Origin: an uncultured Alphaproteobacteria bacterium
GTDB lineage: Bacteria; Pseudomonadota; Alphaproteobacteria; RF32; CAG-239
Assembly (NCBI GenBank): GCA_934271195.1
Contig: CAKQRB010000031.1
Span: forward strand, 1 to 13,975
Direction: 5' to 3'
Length of the DNA stretch: 13,975 nt
Shown here: piece by piece, positions 1 through 6,429 of the stretch
Numbering within the stretch: position 1 is the first letter of the stretch
How the letters are laid out: each line of letters begins with the position of its first letter
Position numbers and translations under genes: made by a program
Notes under the pieces: generated by a model
Seen by the model: only the letters and a program-made list of their open reading frames with translations
The model's database searches: none
What the model was told of the DNA's origin: nothing

Positions 1-60
1 ACTCCTTTGCTTTTATTTAGACAATTGCCAGACCATCTCTAACATAATAGCAAAGGAGTT
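1..60. repeat. 10-bp inverted repeat flanking a 40-nt spacer
   Basis: The first ten bases (ACTCCTTTGC) are the exact reverse complement of positions 51-60 (GCAAAGGAGT), with 40 nt between them. The right arm is followed by a short T run, so on the plus strand this could be the base of a long terminator hairpin for a gene lying left of the window. It could also be a small palindromic element. The left arm sits at the window edge, so the repeat may continue outside. Confidence 0.3.
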
Positions 61-87
61 TTTACGTGCAAAGCTGTAAGCTCTTTG

Positions 88-113
88 GAACCACGCGCCT
101 AGCGCGTGGTTTT
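88..113 (+). terminator. GC-rich hairpin with T run, terminator-like or REP-like
   Basis: A near-perfect hairpin: stem 89-98 pairs with 102-111 around a three-base loop (CTA), with core CCACGCGC/GCGCGTGG. Four T follow directly on the plus strand. It may end a plus-strand transcript from outside the window, facing the rpoD terminator, or it may be a dispersed REP-type palindrome. Copy number in the genome would decide between these. Confidence 0.45.
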
Positions 114-121
114 CTGGATAC

Positions 122-156
122 AAAAAACGCCTCCTGAGAACTTTTTGGAGGCGTTT
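122..156 (-). terminator. Intrinsic terminator of rpoD
   Basis: A 10-bp perfect stem (125-134 with 147-156, core ACGCCTCC/GGAGGCGT) and a 12-nt loop lie 14 nt past the rpoD stop codon. Read on the minus strand the stem is followed by a run of T, the layout of a Rho-independent terminator. It marks the end of the yqeY-dnaG-rpoD block. Confidence 0.9.
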
Positions 157-170
157 CATAATCTTCAGTC

Positions 171-2243
171 TTATTGATCCAGAAAACTGCGCAACTTCCG
201 TGACCGGCTCGGATGCTTCAGCTTGCGCAAAGCCTTTGCCTCAATCTGGCGGATACGTTCACGCGTAACGTTAAACTGCTGTCCGACTTCTTCCAACGTA
301 TGATCGGTATTCATGCCGATACCGAAGCGCATCCGCAACACACGCTCTTCTCGCGGCGTCAAGGAAGACAAAATACGGGTACAGGTTTCTTTCAGATTGG
401 AATGAATTGCCATATCCAACGGCTGCAAAGCACTGTCATCGGCAATAAAATCGCCCAGAGAAGAATCTTCCTCGTCGCCGACAGGCGCTTCCAAACTAAC
501 CGGTTCTTTAGCAATTTTCATAACCTTGCGAACCTTTTCCAGCGGCATTGACAAACGCTGCGCCAATTCTTCCGGCACCGGCTCGCGCCCCATTTCTGCC
601 AGCATTTGGCGGGAAGTCCGAGTCAGCTTATTAATTGTCTCAATCATATGAACCGGAATACGGATTGTCCGCGCCTGATCGGCAATTGAGCGTGTAATCG
701 CCTGCCTGATCCACCATGTTGCATAAGTCGAAAACTTATAACCGCGGCGATATTCAAATTTGTCAACGGCTTTCATCAGACCGATATTGCCTTCCTGAAT
801 CAAATCCAAGAACTGCAAACCGCGGTTGGTATATTTTTTGGCAATGGAAATAACCAGACGCAGGTTCGCCTCAATCATTTCTTTCTTAGCCTTTTCAGCC
901 TCGCGTTCACCGCGTTTGATTGTATCAACCATACGGCGATATTCGCTAATCGGCAAACCGCACTCCGTCGCCATTTGTGCGACAGACTCACGCAGTTCGG
1001 CAATTTCCAACCCATATTTTTCTACAAAATTTTTCCAGTGCTTGTCGCTCTTCTTTGCAACATTTTCAATCCACTTCGGATCAAGTTCGGATTTCTGATA
1101 AACTTCCAAAAAGTCTTCGCGCTTAATCTTGCAAGACATGGCGTAGCGCAGAAGCTTTCCTTCCAATCCCATCAAACGTTTGTTCAGACTATTCAACTGT
1201 TCGACCAACTGCTCAATTCTGACGGCATTCAGATGAATGGAGCTCATCAGCTCAACCAGTTCTTTTTTAACCTGCAGATATTTCTTCTCAACCGAAGCAC
1301 TAACAGACTTGCCGGCAATAATTGCAGCCACGCGCTGCTTTTGAATTTTATCCAAATCATCATAATAACCGGAAATTTTGTTCAGAATTTCCAACACCGG
1401 CTCGCGTAGGGCTTCTTCCATTGAAGAAACGGAAGCTACGGCTCGTCCGCCGGTTTCGTCATCATCGTCTTCCGTGCCTTCATGCGCTTCGTCATCGCCG
1501 CTTTCCAAGTCGTCATCGGTATCTTCGTCTTCTTCATCTTCCACGGCGCTGTCTAGTTCAATATCATCAGCGAGTTCATCGTCAATATCATCCAGATTGT
1601 CTTTGGTTTCCAGCTCTTCGGCCACTTTTTCCAAATCATCGACGGTTTCTTCGTCTTCTTCAAAAGCCATGGCCTCGGCATCATCGCCATACATCATCTC
1701 CAAATCAATAATATCGCGAAGCTGCATCGTGCCTTCCAGCAGTTCATCACGCCAACCGGCAATGGCTTTAATCGTCATCGGGCTTTCACACAAACCGTCA
1801 ATCATTACGGTCTTGCCGGCTTCAATACGTTTGGCGATGGCAATTTCACCTTCGCGGGAAAGCAACTCCACCGTTCCCATTTCTTTAAGATACATTCTGA
1901 CCGGATCATCGCTGCGGCCAAGCTCTTTCTCGTCAAAATTACCGCTTTCGTCTTCGTCGTCAAAATCGTCAACATCGTCTTCCACAGCGTCATGCTCAAA
2001 GCTGTCAACTTCCGACTCGGCAATCAGGCTGATGCCCATATCAGAAATACCGGACATGATATCTTCAATATTTTCAGAAGATTCACGTTCGGGAGGCAAA
2101 GCTTTGTTGAGTTCTTCAATTGTAATATAACCACGGATTTTTCCCTTGTCAATCAAGCGCTTAACAGCACTTCCGAGGGTATCGATCAAGGGCGTGTCCG
2201 CCGCCCCGCCGTCATAGAGGTCTGGAGTATCTATATCTGACAT
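171..2243 (-). CDS. rpoD: RNA polymerase primary sigma factor RpoD (sigma-70)
   Basis: The 690-aa housekeeping sigma factor directs RNA polymerase to -35/-10 promoters. Region 1.1 occupies about residues 20-80 and region 1.2 residues 112-142 (DPVRMYLKEMGTVELLSREG). The non-conserved region holds a very acidic stretch at about 187-265, mostly Asp and Glu. Region 2 spans 456-535, with the core-binding/-10 motif around NLRLVISIAKKY and the 2.4 helix TYATWWIRQAITRSIADQ. Region 3 follows, and region 4 (about 628-690) has the -35-binding helix-turn-helix around LEEVGQQFNVTRERIRQIEAK. Length and ending are normal for alphaproteobacterial RpoD. The ATG is preceded by AAGGA with good spacing. It is the last gene of a block with dnaG and yqeY, but also has its own sigma-70-like promoter in the 152-nt spacer. 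Confidence 0.98.
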   Translation of the reverse strand: MSDIDTPDLYDGGAADTPLIDTLGSAVKRLIDKGKIRGYITIEELNKALPPERESSENIEDIMSGISDMGISLIAESEVDSFEHDAVEDDVDDFDDEDESGNFDEKELGRSDDPVRMYLKEMGTVELLSREGEIAIAKRIEAGKTVMIDGLCESPMTIKAIAGWRDELLEGTMQLRDIIDLEMMYGDDAEAMAFEEDEETVDDLEKVAEELETKDNLDDIDDELADDIELDSAVEDEEDEDTDDDLESGDDEAHEGTEDDDDETGGRAVASVSSMEEALREPVLEILNKISGYYDDLDKIQKQRVAAIIAGKSVSASVEKKYLQVKKELVELMSSIHLNAVRIEQLVEQLNSLNKRLMGLEGKLLRYAMSCKIKREDFLEVYQKSELDPKWIENVAKKSDKHWKNFVEKYGLEIAELRESVAQMATECGLPISEYRRMVDTIKRGEREAEKAKKEMIEANLRLVISIAKKYTNRGLQFLDLIQEGNIGLMKAVDKFEYRRGYKFSTYATWWIRQAITRSIADQARTIRIPVHMIETINKLTRTSRQMLAEMGREPVPEELAQRLSMPLEKVRKVMKIAKEPVSLEAPVGDEEDSSLGDFIADDSALQPLDMAIHSNLKETCTRILSSLTPREERVLRMRFGIGMNTDHTLEEVGQQFNVTRERIRQIEAKALRKLKHPSRSRKLRSFLDQ

Positions 2244-2287
2244 CAGTATTCCTTAAAAAAATCGATTCTTTTGCTAGCTTGCAGGAA

Positions 2288-2316
2288 CTTTTAATAATTT
2301 ATCAGCCAAATGTCAA
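2288..2316 (-). promoter_or_regulatory. Probable rpoD promoter
   Basis: On the minus strand a perfect -35 box TTGACA (2311-2316) is followed after 17 nt by TAAAAG (2288-2293), which matches four of six -10 bases. It lies 44 nt upstream of the rpoD start, so rpoD can be transcribed independently of dnaG. A transcript start map would confirm it. Confidence 0.55.
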
Positions 2317-2395
2317 GCCCCTCAATCAAACGAATAACAGCATATGGAGCGCAAAACCGCTGTTTTCAAGGGAAAAAGAATAAAATAAATATTTT

Positions 2396-4252
2396 TCAGT
2401 CCGGATTCATTTCTTGCAGAATCGCCTCTTTTTCCTTTTTGAGCGATTCGTAACGCTTAAAGACTTCATCAGGAAAAGATGGTGCGTTTTCAATCTCTTT
2501 TAAACATTCTTTTATCTCATTGTCCAGCATTTTGAGCTGAACTTCGGCAATTTTGGTATTAATCTCTTCCCGAAGTTTCAAAACCGGCGTTTTTTGCATC
2601 CGCAGCATTTTGAATTCCCACAAGCTTTCGACTTCGCTGCCCTGCCCGCTGTTTTTCAGACATTCCAGAACCTTGTCGCAATCAGCCTCAGGATCATCCG
2701 TGCTGATTTGTACCAGCTCGTCAAACAATGCCCGCAGCTTAGTGTCTTTAATTTCAAAACCAGCCATTTTTTCTTCATATTCGACAATCAGCTCCGGACA
2801 AAAAATCATGGCCGCGATCACAAACTTGACAATCTGCTCGTCCAAAACCCTCTTGGGGCGCGCCACTACAACCGGCTGCGGCATAAAAGATTGCACGCCG
2901 CCTGTTTTTTTATAAGCGGGATAATCACCGCGACGCGATTGGGTCTGATAAGCCTCGCTGCGCTGATACTTACGCCTTGCACCCTGCCTGACCTCATAAT
3001 ACAGCCGGTCTTTCATCTCCTGAATATAATAAGTCCGAACCGTTGCATCGGCAATCTTTGAGACTTCTTCTTTCAAATCGCTTTCCAGCAGAGCCTTCTG
3101 CTCCGGCGTATCCAGCGGCCGATTTTCAAAGTTCTTGCGCCATAACAAATCCTTCAGCGGCACTGTCATATCAATTTGTTTCTGAAAAGCCTCCGCCCCG
3201 TGTGCTTTCAAGAATTCGTCCGGATCCATTTTTTCCGGCAAAAATACATATTTGAGCGAATAACCGGGTTTTAAAATCGGCAAAGCCCTGTCGACTGAGC
3301 GAATAGCCGCTTTAACACCGGCGCCGTCACCGTCAAAACACAATATCGGCTCGTTACAGATTTTCCAGGCTTCGGCAATCTGATTCTCAGTCAAGGCCGT
3401 GCCAAGCGGCGCCACAGCATAATGAAAACCATACTTGTCCATACCGATAACATCCATATAGCCTTCGCACACAATAATCCGCTTGGCCTCAAAAGCCTTA
3501 TCGCGGGCATTATTGAGATTATACAAGACGCGACGCTTGTTAAAAATCGGCGTCTCTGGCGAGTTCAGATATTTGGGCTGCCCGTTCCCCATAATCCGCC
3601 CGCCAAAAGCAATGGGTCGGCCGCGTTTGTCAAAAATCGGAATAATCACCCGATCGCGAAAAAAGTCAAACGTCCGCTTGCTGGTATTGTTCTCTGCCAG
3701 AGAAACAAGACCGAGGTCAGACATATCACGCTCTGAAACTCCTTTTGATTTCAGCAAAGCCAGCAAACCATTATTGGCCGGCGCATATCCCAGACGGAAT
3801 TTTGAAATAATGTCGTCACCAAAACCGCGGCGGGAAAGATACTCCATCGCCTTTTGCCCCTCCGGTAACCGCAGGCATTTTTCAAAAAACTTGACCGCCA
3901 GCTCCATAATGTCATAAAGCGAATTTTTCTTTTCCAGCTCGGCTTTGTTCTCATGCGAAATCCGCGGAACTTCCAGTCCGGCCTTATGCGCCAGCTTTTC
4001 CAAGGCGTCCATAAACGGCAGACCGTTGGCTTCCATTTCAAATTTAATAATATCGCCATGCGCGCCGCAGCCGAAACAATGATAAAAACCTTTGGCCTCG
4101 TTCACAGTAAAAGACGGCGTTTTTTCATTGTGAAACGGACAGCAGGCCTGATATTCCCGCCCTTTGCGGACAAGTTTGACCTTATCTCCGACCACATCGA
4201 CAATCGAAACCTTTGCTCTCAACTCATCTAAAAACTTTTGTAAATCCGCCAT
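2396..4252 (-). CDS. dnaG: DNA primase DnaG
   Basis: This 618-aa primase makes the RNA primers for replication at the fork, working with the DnaB helicase. The N-terminal CHC2 zinc-binding domain shows C38, H41, C59 and C62 (CPFHNEKTPSF ... HCFGCG). The central catalytic region has the Toprim motifs EGYMD (E263, D267) and DGDGAG (D307, D309), which bind the metal ions. The C-terminal third (about 440-618) is the less conserved helicase-interacting part. Length is typical. The start is preceded only by a weak SD-like GATGGA. A small terminator lies 29 nt upstream and a 99-bp inverted repeat beyond that, so expression may be attenuated. rpoD follows after 152 nt and yqeY precedes it, both on the same strand. 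Confidence 0.97.
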   Translation of the reverse strand: MADLQKFLDELRAKVSIVDVVGDKVKLVRKGREYQACCPFHNEKTPSFTVNEAKGFYHCFGCGAHGDIIKFEMEANGLPFMDALEKLAHKAGLEVPRISHENKAELEKKNSLYDIMELAVKFFEKCLRLPEGQKAMEYLSRRGFGDDIISKFRLGYAPANNGLLALLKSKGVSERDMSDLGLVSLAENNTSKRTFDFFRDRVIIPIFDKRGRPIAFGGRIMGNGQPKYLNSPETPIFNKRRVLYNLNNARDKAFEAKRIIVCEGYMDVIGMDKYGFHYAVAPLGTALTENQIAEAWKICNEPILCFDGDGAGVKAAIRSVDRALPILKPGYSLKYVFLPEKMDPDEFLKAHGAEAFQKQIDMTVPLKDLLWRKNFENRPLDTPEQKALLESDLKEEVSKIADATVRTYYIQEMKDRLYYEVRQGARRKYQRSEAYQTQSRRGDYPAYKKTGGVQSFMPQPVVVARPKRVLDEQIVKFVIAAMIFCPELIVEYEEKMAGFEIKDTKLRALFDELVQISTDDPEADCDKVLECLKNSGQGSEVESLWEFKMLRMQKTPVLKLREEINTKIAEVQLKMLDNEIKECLKEIENAPSFPDEVFKRYESLKKEKEAILQEMNPD

Positions 4253-4281
4253 TTTCCATCATGTTCATTATTTTTGTCTGT

Positions 4282-4299
4282 AAAAAGCTCCCCCGGAGC
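4282..4299 (-). terminator. Small intrinsic terminator or attenuator just upstream of dnaG
   Basis: On the minus strand GCTCC, a GGG loop and GGAGC (4287-4299) are followed by five T (4282-4286). The hairpin ends 29 nt before the dnaG ATG, between yqeY and dnaG. The stem is short (5 bp) but all strong pairs except one. With no obvious promoter between it and dnaG, it would reduce rather than stop transcription into dnaG. Confidence 0.5.
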
Positions 4300-4319
4300 A
4301 GTTTTAGTAAAGTGCAGAG

Positions 4320-4418
4320 AACGAGATGAATAATGTGATTTTAACGATAAAAAAATTTTAGTGTACACAGAAGTACATGAATTTTTTTATTCGGAAAAAA
4401 TCGCATTAGGCACTCGTT
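4320..4418. repeat. 99-bp imperfect inverted repeat in the yqeY-dnaG spacer
   Basis: The left arm (4320-4366) and right arm (4373-4418) are imperfect reverse complements over about 46 nt each, around a six-base centre (ACAGAA, 4367-4372). Matching blocks from outside in are AACGAG, TAATG(T/C)GATTTT, the A7-containing core ATAAAAAAATT, and GTAC. The whole could fold as one long AU-rich hairpin. It looks like either a small palindromic mobile element (MITE-like) or a structured spacer in the dnaG leader. No second copy is present in this window. Confidence 0.6.
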
Positions 4419-4427
4419 ATATGCATT

Positions 4428-4880
4428 TTATCCCAATAAATTCTTAATCACTCCAGATGCCTTTCCAAAATCCATCTGTCCGGCATATTGTTCACGCAGC
4501 TTGCCCATAACGGCCCCCATATCCTTCATGGAAGAAGCGTTAACCGATGCAATCACTTCTTTGATCGCCACCGTCATCTCGGCTTCGTTCATTTGCTTCG
4601 GCAAAAACTTTTCAATAACTTTAATCTCAGCCAATTCTTTGTCCGCCAAATCTTGACGTTTGCCTTCAATGTAAATCTTAACGGAGTCGTTTCTTTGCTT
4701 AATCATTGATTGCATCATAGACAACAATTCCGCATCGCTGGCTTTTTCGGCTCCTTTGCCGCGGGCTTCCACATCTTTTTCTTTTTGTCCGGCAATAATC
4801 AGGCGCACAGCCGAAACCGTCGTTGTATCATGGCTTTTCATTGCATCTTTCAAAGCGTTTTGCAAATCTTCTCTCAGCAT
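4428..4880 (-). CDS. yqeY: GatB/YqeY domain protein
   Basis: A 150-aa protein of the GatB/YqeY family, small stand-alone proteins resembling the tRNA-binding tail domain of the amidotransferase subunit GatB. Their cellular role is not well settled. The start MLREDLQNALKDAMKSHD, the middle (VRLIIAGQKEKDVEARGKG) and the end (MGAVMGKLREQYAGQMDFGKASGVIKNLLG) are characteristic, and length is normal. A longer reading frame begins at a TTG at 4904. I chose the ATG at 4880 because the Shine-Dalgarno AAGGAG lies inside the longer version at good spacing and the family begins at MLR. It is the first gene of the block with dnaG and rpoD, an arrangement common in Alphaproteobacteria. Confidence 0.93.
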   Translation of the reverse strand: MLREDLQNALKDAMKSHDTTTVSAVRLIIAGQKEKDVEARGKGAEKASDAELLSMMQSMIKQRNDSVKIYIEGKRQDLADKELAEIKVIEKFLPKQMNEAEMTVAIKEVIASVNASSMKDMGAVMGKLREQYAGQMDFGKASGVIKNLLG

Positions 4881-4921
4881 TTTCTTCTCCTTAAAAAAAT
4901 TCAATCACATAATTGTCCTTG

Positions 4922-4950
4922 AGAATAATCGCATTAGAACAAAAAATCAA
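4922..4950 (-). promoter_or_regulatory. Possible promoter of yqeY (and dnaG)
   Basis: On the minus strand TTGATT (4945-4950), a 17-nt spacer and TATTCT (4922-4927) form a moderate sigma-70-like promoter, four of six matches in each box, about 40 nt upstream of the yqeY start. The spacer contains the 11-mer CTAATGCGATT, which recurs in the inverted repeat before dnaG. Confidence 0.4.
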
Positions 4951-5168
4951 TTCAAAAATAGCATTGTAATCGCCGTCTAATCAGGTTATATTTTGAGCAA
5001 ACAAAAAAGAACACCTTTGATGAAAGCTTCGGCACAAAACCTAAATCAAACCATCGGCAAAGACCATAAACAATAAGCCAGCGATTTCATTAAATCCGTC
5101 AACAATTAAAATAATCTAATTTACCTTCACTGCCAGTACAAAAAAGCGGCATCGCTTTTCATTAATTA
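4951..5168. other. Gene-free AT-rich spacer between divergent genes
   Basis: The interval between yqeY and the plus-strand cysteine-rich gene totals about 350 nt. No ORF with coding character and no RNA gene could be recognised in it. It holds one hairpin, AAAAGCG (5142-5148) pairing with CGCTTTT (5153-5159). Read on the minus strand this is followed by T residues, so it resembles a terminator that points away from any known gene. Confidence 0.4.
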
Positions 5169-5196
5169 TTTACTTTTGCCGTTTATATGTTATAAT
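5169..5196 (+). promoter_or_regulatory. Promoter of the cysteine-rich exported protein gene
   Basis: A perfect -10 box TATAAT (5191-5196) is preceded after 16 nt by TTTACT (5169-5174), which matches four of six -35 bases. It lies 31 nt upstream of the ATG at 5228 and gives a short leader carrying the GGGAGA ribosome binding site. Confidence 0.65.
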
Positions 5197-5227
5197 AGTT
5201 TTGGCTGGATTTTTTGGGAGAACTATT

Positions 5228-6346
5228 ATGACATATTATGCGCATAAACCCGTTGCTGTTCTGATATACTGCTTTATGGCATCCGTTGCCTTTTCTTTTC
5301 CCGCGCAGACAAAGACCACTTTTCTTCCGGACTTTGAAGAAGAACCGATGAAATTCAGTTGTGAAGAAGGCGGCGGCGAAGACTATTGTCTTTGTCAGCG
5401 CTCAACAAATCCGGTTTATCATCTTGTTCAGAGTTTTCCCAAATGTTCATCTCCCAAGATTTTTGACAAGACCTGTCCGCACAGCGATGACTGGATTACC
5501 GAATGTTATTGTCCCGCAAGTTATAATCAGATTTGTACTTTGCCTTATCGCGGCGCTGGCCTGAACTGCGACGGGAAATATGAAAAATGCTGCGATACCC
5601 GCTGTCTTGAAGGTTCGACAAACAGCTGCTCCTATCCTTATGTTTTGGATTACACCTCTTCTACCGATTGCGGTGAAACATGCTATGTCTGCCGCTATGG
5701 CAACGACTGTATCACCAATTGCTCTTCTGATGAAGAAGCCTCTTACAATGGCAGTTACAATGATTTTACGGGAGAAGCTTGCGTAACCTGCACACCTCTT
5801 ACTCCGCCTTGCACAGACACTTGTTCAAGCAAAGGGTATAAGTCGTCCCAACCAAGCGGGCAGACTTGTTCAACCACAACGGTTTGCGAAAACACCTGCT
5901 ATTACGATTGCAAACCAAACGATCCTTGCGCCGGAATAACCTGCCCTGGCGGAAAGGTTTGTTCCAACGGTTCTTGTGTCTGCCCGAATGGTCAAAAAGA
6001 CTGCGGCGGGACCTGCAAAAACTGTTGTTCTGACAAAGATTGCAAAAATGGCAATACTTGCCAAAATGGGAGCTGTGTCTGCCCCAATAAGTATTGCCAC
6101 GGCGGACAAGTTTGCACTTCCAAAAATTCTTGCGGAGGATGCACTGCCTGTAGTTGTCCGACCGGAAAAGAATGGAACTCCGAGTATAATCTATGTGGAT
6201 GTAAGACAAGCGGATGTGAATCTTTTAAAAATATGTGGTGTGGCCAAACCTTTAGTGGTGTTTGCATCGGAGGAACTCTGCATACATGCACTTATACAGA
6301 TTTCAGCTGTAAATCATATAAGTTACAATATTGTTGTTCCAATTAA
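5228..6346 (+). CDS. Secreted cysteine-rich repeat protein, function unknown
   Basis: I do not recognise a named family. The 372-aa product starts with a signal peptide: lysine near the N terminus, hydrophobic core from about residue 9 to 23, likely cleavage near FSFPA-Q. The mature part has about 54 cysteines, roughly 15 percent, often as CxC, CC or Cx2-4C, together with many Gly, Asn, Ser and Thr. This suggests a disulfide-rich extracytoplasmic protein. Two copies of a unit around C-NGSC-VCPN (cysteines at 245/250/252 and 278/283/285) recur with a 33-residue period and recall EGF-like or trypsin-inhibitor-like modules. An in-frame TTG at 5201 exists, but GGGAGA precedes the ATG at 5228 and the signal peptide starts there. 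It has its own promoter and terminator and is monocistronic. It could be a surface or adhesion protein; no catalytic motif is visible. Confidence 0.85.
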   Translation: MTYYAHKPVAVLIYCFMASVAFSFPAQTKTTFLPDFEEEPMKFSCEEGGGEDYCLCQRSTNPVYHLVQSFPKCSSPKIFDKTCPHSDDWITECYCPASYNQICTLPYRGAGLNCDGKYEKCCDTRCLEGSTNSCSYPYVLDYTSSTDCGETCYVCRYGNDCITNCSSDEEASYNGSYNDFTGEACVTCTPLTPPCTDTCSSKGYKSSQPSGQTCSTTTVCENTCYYDCKPNDPCAGITCPGGKVCSNGSCVCPNGQKDCGGTCKNCCSDKDCKNGNTCQNGSCVCPNKYCHGGQVCTSKNSCGGCTACSCPTGKEWNSEYNLCGCKTSGCESFKNMWCGQTFSGVCIGGTLHTCTYTDFSCKSYKLQYCCSN

Positions 6347-6371
6347 AACATCGTACAACAAGTTTAACAAA

Positions 6372-6405
6372 ATAACGAAGGCATCACAAGAGATGCCTTC
6401 GTTAT
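6372..6405. terminator. Bidirectional terminator between convergent genes
   Basis: A perfect 14-bp stem (6372-6385 with 6392-6405, core AACGAAGGCATC) around a six-base loop lies between the plus-strand cysteine-rich gene, ending at 6346, and the minus-strand DUF4105 gene, ending at 6430. T-rich bases follow it on the minus strand, and a shorter TTT on the plus strand. It probably serves both genes. Confidence 0.85.
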
Positions 6406-6429
6406 AGTTTCCAATAAAAAAACTAATAT

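Noticed and set aside
66..137. A 23-codon plus-strand ORF from GTG with AAGGAG six bases upstream
   Set aside because: It runs through the GC-rich hairpin and into the rpoD terminator and has no recognisable product. The SD match is part of the inverted-repeat arm, so it is probably chance.
1378..2130. A 250-codon plus-strand ORF, very rich in serine, opposite rpoD
   Set aside because: It is the complement of the Asp/Glu-rich part of RpoD. Acidic codons read in antisense give runs of Ser codons. It has no SD, and rpoD is certain.
2336..2364. AACAGC/GCTGTT pairing downstream of dnaG as a terminator
   Set aside because: It has only six pairs, a loop of 17 nt and no T run on the minus strand. 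Transcription probably continues into rpoD.
4379..4392. A 14-mer GAATTTTTTTATTC shared with the terminator at 13735-13748
   Set aside because: It is low-complexity AT sequence built around a T7 run. A shared copy in two AT-rich hairpins is likely chance and flanking bases do not match.
5799..6209. Minus-strand ORFs of 79-136 codons opposite the cysteine-rich gene
   Set aside because: They are antisense to a gene with a clear promoter, SD, signal peptide and terminator. The products have no recognisable features.
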